64,000 nt of DNA. Origin: Megalobrama amblycephala. Lineage: Eukaryota > Chordata > Actinopteri > Cypriniformes > Xenocyprididae. Numbering within the stretch: the first letter of the stretch is position 1; every line of letters begins with the position of its first letter. Positions 20,656 through 30,635 of this stretch are shown here, one piece after another. Below the pieces are notes generated by a model. That model saw nothing but the letters and a program-made list of their open reading frames with translations, searched no databases and was not told the origin of the DNA. Made by a program: the position numbers and the translations under genes. Location: the NCBI RefSeq assembly GCF_018812025.1, contig NC_063045.1, positions 49,048,691-49,112,690 on the forward strand, written 5' to 3'.

Positions 20656-23600
20656 TAGGCTGACGCCCGAACATCAACTCATAAGGGCTGAACCCCGTGG
20701 TCTCATTGCGAGTACAATTGTAAGCATGTACAAGAGGTTTTACATACTCTTTCCAGCAGCTTTTCTTTTTGTTCTCTAGCGTTCCAAGCATGCTTAACAA
20801 CGTCCTATTGAATCTTTCAACAGGATTTCCCCTTGGATGGTATGGGGTTGTCCTGACCTTTCGCACTCCAGCTACTTCACACAACTCCTTTATTAAATGG
20901 GATTCAAAATCAGGGCCTTGGTCACTGTGAAGGCGCTCTGGGTAACCATAATGGCAAATGAAATGCTCCCACAGGCACTTCGCAACAGTTTTGGCCTTCT
21001 GGTTAGGGGTTGGGATCGCAAGTGCATATTTAGTAAAGTGGTCAGTAATTACTAACACATCTTTGGTGTTACTACGGTCAGGCTCTAGAGATAGAAAATC
21101 CATGCACACAAGTTGCAAGGGACGAGTAGTTGAAACATTCACAAGAGGTGCAGCCTTTTCAGGTGAGGTCTTCCTTCGTATGCACCGTCCACAAGTCTTG
21201 ACTTTGTGCTCAACATCTGATGCCATCTTGGGCCAATAGAATCTGTTTCGAACTAGATCTAGCGTACGATCAACACCCATATGTCCGAGGTCATCATGCA
21301 GGGACCTAAGAACATCTAGATGGAACTTTTCAGGTAAGACCAGTTGGTAGGTAGGTTTCTCAGCAAAATTCCTTCTTCTGTATAGGATTCCATTGCGAAA
21401 CACCAGGCGGTCTTTCTCTCTGAGGAGGTAAGGTAATCTGGGAAGAGCAGCCCGTAAGGTACTAGAAGGAGTTTCCCCGGTTCGAAGTTGTTCAATAACC
21501 TCTCGGATACAAGGATCGGCTAACTGTGCACTTTGAATTTCAGAAGGGGAGAGGTGAGAAATGGTCGGTAGTCCTCCGCATTGATCTTCCTGTGCATAAG
21601 CATCAGGTACAGCAGTTTCGTGCATCGCCAAGGAACTGACGAAGGAAGCAGGTAAGTCGTTTGGACACTCCGGCCATTGAATGAGACGACTGTCACAGAT
21701 GGCTTTTACCACATCATCACTAATTTCAGGTTCACCAGAATTCATAGTAAGCTGTTCAGTGAAATCAAGAATGCGGGCTTGTTCTTTCAGGGAGACATCA
21801 TCAGCTGGGAGCTTTGCGTGAGGTCGACGAGACAGCCCATCTGCATCAACATTCTGCTTCCCCGACCTGTACTGTAATTTGAAATTGTAAGTCGAGAGTG
21901 CAGCTAACCACCTATACCCAGTTGCGTCAAGTTTAGCGGTGGAAAGAACATAGGTAAGGGGGTTACTGTCTGTCACCACTGTAAATATGCCTCCATAGAG
22001 GTAATCATGGAACTTTTCGACCACTGCCCACTTAAGTGCCAGAAATTCTAATTTGTGGGCAGGGTACTTGGACTCACTACTCGAAAGCCCTCGGCTTGCA
22101 TAGGCGATAACTCTAACTTGTCCATCCTGCTCCTGATACAAAGTAGCGCCCAGACCTGATGTGCTTGCATCAGTATGCAGAATGTATGGTAACCTGGGGT
22201 TAGCGAAGGCCAATACTGGCGCAGTTGTGAGCTCCTTAATGATCAATTCAAATGCGTCTGCACAGGCGGTCGTCCATCTGCCATTGAAAAGCTCTTTGGG
22301 GTTTCTGTACTGGGCATTGCTCTTTAACTTAAGGTACCGACGGGTAGGGGGATACCCTGAAGTTAACTCATTTAAAGGCTTCACCTTCTTGGAGAAATCT
22401 TTGATGAAACGTCGGTAATATCCAACAAACCCAAGAAAGGAGCGGAGTTCTTTCAGATTTTTAGGAATCGGCCAGGTTTTGACAGCGGCTACTTTATCGG
22501 GATCAGTTTTCACTCCCTGGTCTGACACTATATGGCCGAGGTACTTGACTGAGGTTTGTGCAAAAACGCATTTCTCTGGCGCAAGTTTAAGACCATATTC
22601 TTTAAGCCTGTTTAGGACTCTGACCAGCCTTTCCTCGTGTTCCTCCAAATCCTTGGAAAAGACAATTATGTCATCTATAAAGACAAGGACTTCGCGAAGA
22701 TTGATGTCTGCCATACACTTTTCCATTATTCTTTGAAATGTGCTTGGGGCGTTAGTAACCCCTTGTGGCATACGGTTGAATTCATAAAATCCTAACGGAC
22801 ATACAAAAGCTGTTTTTGCTTTGTCAGTTTCTTCAACCTCAATTTGGTAATAACCAGATTTTAGGTCAAGTACCGAAAACCACTTGGACCCCGTTAAGGC
22901 CATGAACGTGTCTTCAAGTTTGGGGAGTGCATACCCATCCTTGATGGTCTTTTGATTTAATTTCCGATAGTCAATGCATAATCGAATGTCACCACTCTTT
23001 TTTCTGACCACAACAATGGGAGAGGAGAAGGGAGACTGAGATTCTCGTATAACTCCTGCATCAAGTAACTCCTGAAGGTGCTGCTTCACAGCTTCCAGAT
23101 CTTCTGGATGTATGGGTCTTGCCCGATGTTTAAAGGGTGTTTCATCCACAAGATTTATCCGATGTTTGACCTTATCAGTGCATCCAAAGTCCTGGGAATG
23201 TAAGGAAAATACTTCTGGCATTCCTTGAAGCCGTTTGGTAAGCCTACTCTTCCATTCTGGTGAGATGGGGGAATCACCAAAATTAAACTCAAGAGTGGAC
23301 TTTGGAATGAAGCTTGGTTTGCTATCATGGTCATTACGCTCCTCTGAACATATGGACTGAACTGCCTTTAATTCAGCTAAAACACATCTAGGAGGGATTT
23401 TGATGTCATGTGTGGTAGGGTTGGCGACTACAACAGGTAAGTGGCAATGTCTCTTGTCTTCAAGCGTGACCATGCATGTCTTAACTATCAAGCCACAAGG
23501 CAGAGGGGAAAAAGATGGATGTTCGACAACTACCCATTTATCTAAATGGGATACAGCAACAGAGGCCTTTCCACAAAGAACTGCACTTTGTCCAGCAGGT

Positions 23601-24220
23601 ATCACCTGCGAATGGTTTTCAGATAGTCGCACTAGTCCAACATTTCCTTCTACATTCTGCCTCTGGCGCAATTCCAGAATCTTTAGCACTTGCTTATATC
23701 CATAAATAGGAGAAAAATATCTAATTTCTTGCCGTGAAAAGTCTTTGTACAGGTTATCCAAGGTGTTTGTGCCAATCAACACTGAAGGTTGAGAAGTAGA
23801 AGAAAGATCAGGGACAATCAAAGCTAAAGTAAGTACCTCTGTGTCAACTCCCACAAAGTCCTTGGGAAAAGTGATGGTCAGCTTGACATAGCCAAGGTAG
23901 GGGACGTTTTGACCATTTGCCCCCTCAACTTCCAAAAGATCATTTAAAGAATGAATTGGCTGATCGAACAGGTTCTCATTGTAAAAGGATTTTGTGATGG
24001 TTGTGACCTGTGAACCAGTGTCAAGCAAGCAGTCACAAATTACTCCTGCAACATCCACTTGCGCAGTGCATTTTGCTCCAATTAACCCCTTAGGTAAAAC
24101 AGATTGTCGCGACCTCGCTTGTGCGCGGGCTGACAGTGCCCTAAAAGACTTGGGACACCTTGATTCAATCCCAGTTCCCATTTGTCCCGCAACAGGAACT
24201 GCTGTCAGTTTAAATGTGGC
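20612..24220 (-). CDS. Element 3 pol: protease, RT, RNase H, integrase
   Basis: A 1,189-codon frame from the ATG at 24179-24181, open upstream to 24220, where it overlaps the end of gag. It probably has no start of its own and is reached by -1 frameshifting. Seen (numbering from that Met): protease active site LLDTGSQ (DTG at 54-56); RT with RLCIDYRKLNQ and the catalytic FIDDIIVFS; RNase H LHTDASTSGLGATL; integrase zinc region (HDDLGHMGVDRT ... CGRCIRRK); and a DD35E core with D1028, D1087 and E1122. RT/RNase H/integrase order is that of Ty3/gypsy. The final residues after SPYELMFGRQP are out-of-frame text caused by the break near 20655. Confidence 0.9.
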   Translation of the reverse strand, partial: ATFKLTAVPVAGQMGTGIESRCPKSFRALSARAQARSRQSVLPKGLIGAKCTAQVDVAGVICDCLLDTGSQVTTITKSFYNENLFDQPIHSLNDLLEVEGANGQNVPYLGYVKLTITFPKDFVGVDTEVLTLALIVPDLSSTSQPSVLIGTNTLDNLYKDFSRQEIRYFSPIYGYKQVLKILELRQRQNVEGNVGLVRLSENHSQVIPAGQSAVLCGKASVAVSHLDKWVVVEHPSFSPLPCGLIVKTCMVTLEDKRHCHLPVVVANPTTHDIKIPPRCVLAELKAVQSICSEERNDHDSKPSFIPKSTLEFNFGDSPISPEWKSRLTKRLQGMPEVFSLHSQDFGCTDKVKHRINLVDETPFKHRARPIHPEDLEAVKQHLQELLDAGVIRESQSPFSSPIVVVRKKSGDIRLCIDYRKLNQKTIKDGYALPKLEDTFMALTGSKWFSVLDLKSGYYQIEVEETDKAKTAFVCPLGFYEFNRMPQGVTNAPSTFQRIMEKCMADINLREVLVFIDDIIVFSKDLEEHEERLVRVLNRLKEYGLKLAPEKCVFAQTSVKYLGHIVSDQGVKTDPDKVAAVKTWPIPKNLKELRSFLGFVGYYRRFIKDFSKKVKPLNELTSGYPPTRRYLKLKSNAQYRNPKELFNGRWTTACADAFELIIKELTTAPVLAFANPRLPYILHTDASTSGLGATLYQEQDGQVRVIAYASRGLSSSESKYPAHKLEFLALKWAVVEKFHDYLYGGIFTVVTDSNPLTYVLSTAKLDATGYRWLAALSTYNFKLQYRSGKQNVDADGLSRRPHAKLPADDVSLKEQARILDFTEQLTMNSGEPEISDDVVKAICDSRLIQWPECPNDLPASFVSSLAMHETAVPDAYAQEDQCGGLPTISHLSPSEIQSAQLADPCIREVIEQLRTGETPSSTLRAALPRLPYLLREKDRLVFRNGILYRRRNFAEKPTYQLVLPEKFHLDVLRSLHDDLGHMGVDRTLDLVRNRFYWPKMASDVEHKVKTCGRCIRRKTSPEKAAPLVNVSTTRPLQLVCMDFLSLEPDRSNTKDVLVITDHFTKYALAIPTPNQKAKTVAKCLWEHFICHYGYPERLHSDQGPDFESHLIKELCEVAGVRKVRTTPYHPRGNPVERFNRTLLSMLGTLENKKKSCWKEYVKPLVHAYNCTRNETTGFSPYELMFGRQPKASCRSGLWITFEE
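24152..24214 (-). promoter_or_regulatory. Predicted -1 ribosomal frameshift signal between gag and pol
   Basis: Minus strand: the heptamer T TTA AAC (24214-24208) sits in the gag frame immediately before the gag TGA stop (24207-24205). A six-base spacer follows, then stem 1 CAGTTCC (24201-24195) paired with GGAACTG (24178-24172). In the loop, GGGACA (24188-24183) can pair with TGTCCC (24157-24152), forming an H-type pseudoknot. A -1 slip on this heptamer leads exactly into the pol frame, which is open from 24220. Heptamer, spacing and frames are seen; function is inferred. Confidence 0.8.
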
Positions 24221-25854
24221 TTAGTACTGCCATTCCGCAAGTCCCATTCACGTTGTCTCTTTGCAAGCTCATCCCGCTTCTCTGAAACCAAGGCTGGATT
24301 TGGGTCATTGGAACAAGAACTGGCAATGTGCCCATCCTCCCCACACCGAAAGCAATAGCCTGGTTTTGGTCTAACTGGTTGGGACTTGTCTTGGACTTTG
24401 GGTTTTCCTTTAGGACTGATGGCACTCTGCTTACTTGAGGACTTGCAAGTGTTCAACTTGGGGTTTGGTTTGTCTTTAGACTGCTTTGAAGTTAACAATG
24501 CAAGCTGATTTTGGAGTTCTGCTATCTGACTGGCCAACTGAGCAGTGACAGAATTAAATTGAGTCATATCATCTCTAGTGGCTGTTTGAGACTGCATTAT
24601 GGCACGCTGCTTAATGCCTCCCAGGTGTTGCTTCATTCGTGCACTTTTGGAAGCATGCTTGCTCTCCTCGGTTCGTAATAAGGTCATTAGCTCTGCAAAG
24701 GATGGGGGAGCATGCCTTTTCTGCTCTAACTGCAACTCCAGAATCAGAGAATTTTCCCAACATCCTTTGCAAAACTGCTTCAGCAGATGCTTGTCAATTT
24801 CTGAGCCAAGGACTCCACCACGGCGCATGGTGGTCTGTAACGCAACATGCAATCGTTGCAAGTAAGCAGATGGGGTTTCTCCCGGGTTCTGGAATATGTT
24901 CAGGAACTTGGCGAATAACTCATCGCCATCCTCAATGGGCGCGAAAGCAGAATCAAGAAGCTGAATATAAGTTGAAGGAGATGCCGCCGGGCCAACAGAT
25001 TTTACTATGTCTGCTGCCGGGGAAAGAAGGCTCTCACAGATCCTGCGCACTCTGTGGAAATCAGAGACTGTTGGGTCTTGGAAAAGTAGTTCAGCGCTAG
25101 TGCGCCAAGTCTCATAATCAACCTCGTTGGGTGGATGGGGAGTTCGCCCAGAGAAAACACGGAGCCGTAATGGTGAGTTTCCAGGTATGGCTAAGTCACT
25201 GGTGCGTACAAGATGCTCCACCACAACTTTCTGCACTCCAGGTGGATTTAAATCACTGACGGAGATTGACGGGGAGCCTGGGCTTGTGGCTGACACTAGC
25301 GGGACAGAGTGATGTTGTGCAGCATTTGCTGTTACCTGGAACTGCTTAAGCGGGAGCTCAGTCAAGGATGGGTCTGCTGGATGAGCAGGTGAGGTGTCAT
25401 CAACTTCAGCAGGGACAGGTAAAGGACATGGCTTTGGCACCACTGTCTCATGAATATGAGCTAACATGCCCTTCAAGACATCCTCAAAATTCTCTCCACT
25501 GCGACTGGCCAATTCTTTCAGCTCGTTAAGGTAAGTTTGGGTTGTGTTTCGTCCAAACCTCTTGACGTAGGCACTTGATAAAGCTGTCACATGGAAAGAG
25601 ACATCAGGATTATTCTTTGCATGCTGGACATATGGAAACACTGTCTGAAGGGTTTGGACTGCTAGTCCAGAGCTGAACTCAACTACCAAGGACTTCTGTG
25701 ATTCTAGGCAAGGATCACTGATTGGGATGATTCTGTTAATTGACCCATACTGCTTTACAAAGTCCAATATTTCCTCATCCACTTCAGTTTCAGTTATGCC
25801 GCTAATTATGATTGCATTAGGGACTTTTACACCCTTTTCCTCTATAACTTCCAT
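24205..25854 (-). CDS. Element 3 gag, PNMA-like, with CCHC zinc knuckle
   Basis: 549 residues from the ATG at 25852-25854, 112 bp inside the 5' LTR. Residues about 11-75 look like an RRM-type fold (strand AIIISGI, later SLVVEFSS), as at the N-terminus of vertebrate PNMA proteins. Residues about 230-420 form a capsid-like helical domain (LRLRVFSGRTPHPPNEVDYE, WRTSAELL, then the LQRLHVAL and LLKQFCKGCW helices). A CX2CX4HX4C zinc knuckle (CFRCGEDGHIASSC) is at 501-514. It would assemble particles that package the element RNA. Ends at TGA directly after the slippery heptamer. PNMA kinship is from family knowledge and by eye. Confidence 0.88.
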   Translation of the reverse strand: MEVIEEKGVKVPNAIIISGITETEVDEEILDFVKQYGSINRIIPISDPCLESQKSLVVEFSSGLAVQTLQTVFPYVQHAKNNPDVSFHVTALSSAYVKRFGRNTTQTYLNELKELASRSGENFEDVLKGMLAHIHETVVPKPCPLPVPAEVDDTSPAHPADPSLTELPLKQFQVTANAAQHHSVPLVSATSPGSPSISVSDLNPPGVQKVVVEHLVRTSDLAIPGNSPLRLRVFSGRTPHPPNEVDYETWRTSAELLFQDPTVSDFHRVRRICESLLSPAADIVKSVGPAASPSTYIQLLDSAFAPIEDGDELFAKFLNIFQNPGETPSAYLQRLHVALQTTMRRGGVLGSEIDKHLLKQFCKGCWENSLILELQLEQKRHAPPSFAELMTLLRTEESKHASKSARMKQHLGGIKQRAIMQSQTATRDDMTQFNSVTAQLASQIAELQNQLALLTSKQSKDKPNPKLNTCKSSSKQSAISPKGKPKVQDKSQPVRPKPGYCFRCGEDGHIASSCSNDPNPALVSEKRDELAKRQREWDLRNGSTKPHLN

Positions 25855-25942
25855 TTTGTTTTACTTGTACACTTATTTTTCTTGAGAGGGAATTTATAAA
25901 ATCAAAAATAAAAGTTAATGTGTGCGTTTCTCTTTGCCTCCT

Positions 25943-25958
25943 GGCTGCTGGCTCGCCA
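25943..25958 (-). promoter_or_regulatory. Candidate primer binding site of element 3
   Basis: Seven bases inside the 5' LTR on the minus strand, the sequence TGGCGAGCCAGCAGCC starts with TGG, as expected for pairing with a tRNA CCA end. The matching tRNA was not identified. Confidence 0.4.
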
Positions 25959-25965
25959 CTATTTA

Positions 25966-27705
25966 TGTAACACCTGCTCGTTAGTAGTATGCACGAACAG
26001 TGTTAGCTGAATGTTTGACTCAATGCCAACAAGTAGTAGCTAAATTTTTCAATGCACTGAGCTGGATCAATGGGCCGATCAGAAGATACGAAGCTCGAAG
26101 GAGGCAAAGCATACACAGCACACAAGTTTGGGATTTCAGATTTTGTTCTATTTGCTATTATGTATTTTCTTTTTTTCTTTCTGATTGAAATGTTGATGTG
26201 ATGAACAGTAAATAATAAATGACAAAGATAAACCCAATGAAATGTCAACTTTTAACAAAAAGGGGAAACAAAAAATACAATATGACCAACTATAATCAAG
26301 TTCTTACTTGGAAGAAATTAATAAACCAAAAAAAACAAATAAAATGAATTCAACAAAACCTTTCCTTTGTTGACTCTTTGATTGATAATTTCCCTCTTTT
26401 CTTTCTCCTGGCTTAGGTTTGAAAATTATTGGTTTTCTAATTTAAATATTTTTTTATAGATTAATATGTTTAGTTTCAATTTTAAGATTTCTAATTCTCC
26501 TGCCTTTACTGTAGTTTGACTCTCTTGCTTCAAATGCAAACTCAAATCAATACTGTAACCAAGATGATTCAATTAGAGTAACCTGAATGGTTACCTCAAA
26601 ATTTACAATGTGTATATAACCAAATAACACTTTTCAGAAATATATACATAAACAAAATAAATTGTAAATAGTGTTCACCTCAGTTCAGAAAGATATATAC
26701 CTCAGTCCATTCAATATTAGAAAAATAGTCCATTCGAAAATTCAGTTCAAAAAAATATACCTGAGTCCATCAGAGTTCAGAAGGGAAAAACAAACGATAC
26801 CACGAAGTGGATAAGATGATAGGAAATCAGAGATCCAAATTCAGTCTGGGGGCTCGCCATCTTTCTTTTCTCTCTCAATGCGGCTTGATGAATCCTCACC
26901 ATGCGCGTGAATCACAGCGGAAAATCCAAACTTCTACATATACAACAAAAACTGGCCTGTACACACAGGATAACATTTTTAGAAACTCATTTTTCAACTC
27001 TGTTTCAACAGTATTTACTCTTCACACCAACATTTAACGTTCATTTACAACATAGGCCATACTTCATATACAATGAACACATCACTTCATTTTAACACAC
27101 ATAGGAATACAACACACCATTATAATTCATCACATGTATGAAAATAAATCCACAACTCACCGATTCCTTTGAATTAAGTGTTTTGTTAATCTTTTTTTTC
27201 AGATTGCACCACGAACTACGGTGACGACGCTGACCAACTTTGGCTCGAGGCTCCGGATCAACAAGGCCACAACAAGCTCTTTCACAAAACTACTCAATTC
27301 GGTAAGCAATTTAACTCTAAATAACTTTTATATACTTTGTTCAGTAGTTGTTCACTAATAAATTCTCAAAATTAGATCGTTTCAACACAGAATTCTTAAG
27401 CTTTGTTTTCATGCGTTTCTGTTCCTTCTCTGTCTCGTCTGCGTCTCCCAGTGGGCGGAGTCAGCATCATTGCTGATCACCCTCAATTGGACGATCTACA
27501 CCTGCAGTGCAGATTCTAACTCTAATTGGATAAATGTTGCTGCAGTAATTTGCATGTTACTGATATAATTAATAAAGCATTTTATTTCTCTCAATTTTCT
27601 TTTATCATTGTTTTTTTTTTTCACACATAAACAGTTTTACTAGAAGGGTAATTATGCCAAAAATAGTTTTTTTTCTATGGACTGTAAATTTCAGTCAGGG
27701 TTACA
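25966..27705 (-). repeat. 5' LTR of element 3
   Basis: 1,740-bp partner of 17778-19518, one base shorter in a T-run (27611-27621). Followed by target duplication CCTA at 27706-27709. It should contain the element promoter; I could not place a TATA box with confidence. Confidence 0.93.
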
Positions 27706-28202
27706 CCTACGCCTGCAACCCAGCCATGTGCTCATCTATGAGATAGAGAAAGAACTCTTTTCCCACTAAGAGTCAAATTAACAGCTTAAGTTGTTTCATA
27801 TTTCTTCATCCAACGCAGAAGATATTGAATACAACTTTGGACCGATTCATTAAGGATTTCTCCTCAGCCTGCAAATCCGATGTTCCTCGACCTAAAGGCA
27901 TTTTGCAAGTATTGTACATTTGAACACTAAACAGTGATTTAGTACTAATTTGTGAACCAACTTTGTTAGCAAAGGTGCTTTATAACTGAGAAAACTGATG
28001 GTCTGTTCTAGATTGTTTTTTGACTTTTTCCCATGGCTCCATCTCTTGTCCCTCTTCCGGTTCAACTCGATCATTGTTCATTTTTACCCATGTATGTGTG
28101 TGATTTGTGTGTGTTATGTGTTTGTTAGTTTAGTTATGTGTTTGTGATTTTGTTAAATAAAACTTGTGTGCACACTCTTGCGAGTTGATTCTGACCTGCC
28201 TA

Positions 28203-28584
28203 CACAGCAAAATCCCCAGAGTTAAATCAACTCTGCTCAGAGAACATATGGTCCCTCTCTACATAGAGTTAAAATAACACTGAAGCAGAGTTAAAGTTAA
28301 TGAGATAATATGCTGTTTGTTAAATCAGATCCTGAGAGATTTAATGTCTTTTATCTTCAGTTGATTTCATCTAAGACTGTGACTGGAAGTCATTTGTAGT
28401 GTTTCTCTTCGGTGATTCTGCTTGTTAACAGCAGGTGTTCATCACTAATGCTCAATCATAACTTAATTAATCACTTAATTATCTCACTAACTTTAACTCT
28501 GCTTCAGTGTTACTTTAACACTATATAGAGAGGGACCATATGTAATCTGAGCAGAGTTGATTTAACTCTGGGGATTTTGCTGTG
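28203..28584. mobile_element. Palindromic TA-flanked MITE (382 bp)
   Basis: Ends CACAGCAAAATCCCCAGAG and its exact reverse complement. The terminal inverted repeats extend about 100 bp with few mismatches. TA is duplicated at 28201-28202 and 28585-28586. The empty site is in segmental duplication copy 1 (CCTGCCTATAAACCC at 12836-12850), which confirms boundaries. TA duplication and lack of coding sequence fit a Tc1/mariner-mobilised nonautonomous element. Related internal sequence (TTCAGTTGATTTCATCTAAG) recurs at about 44838 and 45615. Confidence 0.9.
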
Positions 28585-28585
28585 T

Positions 28586-29850
28586 ATAAACCCAATGTCC
28601 CTGATAACGATTCGATCACAGCTACGTGCTAAGAAAGAGTTATCTTTCTGTTTTGAAAAACTGATAGACGATCAGTACTGAGTGTTTGCTGGCCAAACAG
28701 GTTAATTGATTGTAATATTAACTTTAACACATTAAGTTTATTTTATTAACTGATCCAAATATTTATAATTAATTATAACTAGTTATGATTAATTATCATA
28801 TTTATTTGAGCTAATTTGCTGCACTTCCTTATAATGTGATCAAGGCCAGAGCAGTTAAAACAAGGCAACTCACTGCTTGAAGTCAGGGAGCTGCCATACT
28901 ATGAGAGTGTAAGTGGAAGAGGAGCTCCGATTCTTATGTCTACATATGTATATATGTATAGATATATCTTGACCTAATGCACTGCACAGCAGGACGGTTC
29001 CAGTTGCCCTTAACAAGCTGGGGACGTGAAAAACAGACATAAGAGAGTGGACAGTCTTGCTGACGTCGTCATGAGTGTATCAGAGCAAAGCGGCAGAGGC
29101 AGTAACGGCACTTGCTTATGTCACACCAGCGCTGAGCTACCAGACTTAGTTGAACACCATGGGTGAATGACAGCAAAGCAGCAGCAGGGCCAGCACTATT
29201 GCTTATATCACAGTAACGTCGAGAAAAAAACGGCTACAGTGCTGGTGCCTTACATGTCACAGGACTAATCAATATAATTAAGGAGTAAAGCAACAGTGCC
29301 ACTGTCCTGAAAACACTTTTTTTTGCCTCCAATTAATGCCCCAATTAAAGCCCTCACAAATGAACTTCTCATAACAGAATGTCTCATTATGTTGCATTTC
29401 AGTTACTGTTTTCAATATTATATAGGTCTACTTGCGTTTCATGTAAGATTTCAATTAAGTACAACTGATTTTAAAAATAAAAGCAAGGTCATGTCATTTT
29501 CTGTTTTGGTTCGTTTTCACTGTTCACCTGAGTTCTCGTCTTTGTTTGTTACTATGGTTTCTAATTAGTTTCACACCTGTTCCTTGTTTTGTTAATTAAT
29601 ATTCACTGTGTATGTAAGCCCTAGTTTTCCCAGTTCTCTTCATCATTGTCAATGCTTAATTAATGTGTAGTTGCTTTGTTCCTTCTCTGTGTTTTTAAAA
29701 TCTCTAGTATTTCACTGATACACATGCTTGCATTACAATGTCTGGGACTGTCTGTGGATCAAAGTCATCAGAACTTAAATAAATGACAGCTAATGATTCA
29801 TTCAAGAATATAATTCAATATATTCATTCAATATATTCTGGAGTGTGAAT
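28586..29850. other. Duplicated noncoding sequence with OR deletion junction at 29279
   Basis: 28586-29279 matches 12841-13529, and 29281-29852 matches 15982-16559. The missing middle is the OR A-2 gene, its first exon and its promoter. No gene remains. Confidence 0.8.
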
Positions 29851-29852
29851 AT
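29750..29852 (-). pseudogene. Fossil OR fragment, copy 4, split by a solo LTR
   Basis: Counterpart of 16455-16559 in segmental duplication copy 2, interrupted at the same base by the same solo LTR. Confidence 0.55.
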
Positions 29853-30270
29853 TGTAACGGCCACCTAAATTATGTTGAATACTGTTCAAGACATTAATGT
29901 TGATGTGCCTTTAAGATAACTTCTTCTATAGCGTACGTTGTAGTGTGCATGCTGTTCTTATGTGAGCGCGCACTCACGGAGTTGAGAGAGAATGCTCGTG
30001 TGACGAGAGAGAATGTTCGTGTGACGAGAGAGATGACTGCTCTACTGCTGACTGATGTTGCAGTGTAATAATGTTACTTTTCCACTTTGATTCGTAGCGT
30101 TTATCAGAGTGCTTTCTTTTCTTATTTATCCTCGCTCTTTTGCATGTATGTGAAGAGTGTGCTATATTGTGCGAACCATCTATAAAGACTCGTGGGACTA
30201 CCAGTTCATTTGCCTCGGGTTTTTCTTCTCGCCTCCTGTTTTCTGATTTTCATCTCTGGTAGACGTTACA
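29853..30270. mobile_element. Solo LTR (418 bp), copy 2
   Basis: Copy of 16560-16974 (TGTAACGGCCACC ... GACGTTACA) with flanking ATAT. It differs by a short duplicated GTGTGACGAGAGAGA segment near 29998-30025 and scattered substitutions. Duplicated with its host segment, not independently inserted. Confidence 0.85.
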
Positions 30271-30635
30271 ATATATCTGTTCATATGGATAACAAACATG
30301 ATGCAGAAGCATTTCTAAAACATCTGTTATATTTAAAGGAAATGTAATGAAAAAACGGCTACAGCGCCGGTGCCTTACACATCAAAGGACTTATCAATAT
30401 AATGTCTAAATCGCAATAGTGTGGTGGCCACATCAGGATCACCAACTAATGATGTTTTATTAACAAAATTCGGGAGGATCATGTTCAGATAATTAACCTA
30501 ATTCACACAAGTGGAGCACATTCAGGTAATCAACTCAAATAATGACAAGAGCTTTATATACAGCAGACTTACTTCTGATTGTCTGACAGTTTATCAGCAT
30601 TAGGCCCCGCCCTACGTTCTCAACCTGTCTGAAAT

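Larger units (their letters stand above)
17778..27705 (-). mobile_element. Young 9.9-kb Ty3/gypsy element with PNMA-like gag (LTR element 3)
   Basis: LTRs of about 1,740 bp (17778-19518 and 25966-27705) look identical apart from one base in a T-run. Termini are TGTAAC...GTTACA. The 4-bp target duplication CCTA is at 17774-17777 and 27706-27709, and the empty site is preserved in copy 1 at about 8220-8235 (GGCCTACGCCTGC). Internal order on the minus strand: candidate primer binding site, gag, -1 frameshift signal, pol (protease, RT, RNase H, integrase), an acidic C-terminal extension, and a polypurine tract AGGAGGGGAGGG (19519-19530). The only obvious lesion is one frame break near 20655. Confidence 0.95.
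17335..30620. repeat. Segmental duplication, copy 2 (OR gene deleted)
   Basis: Second head-to-tail copy of 7791-17334. It carries LTR element 3 (17778-27705) and a TA-flanked palindromic element (28203-28584), both absent from copy 1. Copy 1 positions of about 13529-15981, including OR A-2 with its promoter, are missing here: sequence passes directly from ...AATATAATTA to AGGAGTAAAGCAAC at 29279-29281. Homology ends near CTGAAAT at about 30635. Confidence 0.85.
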
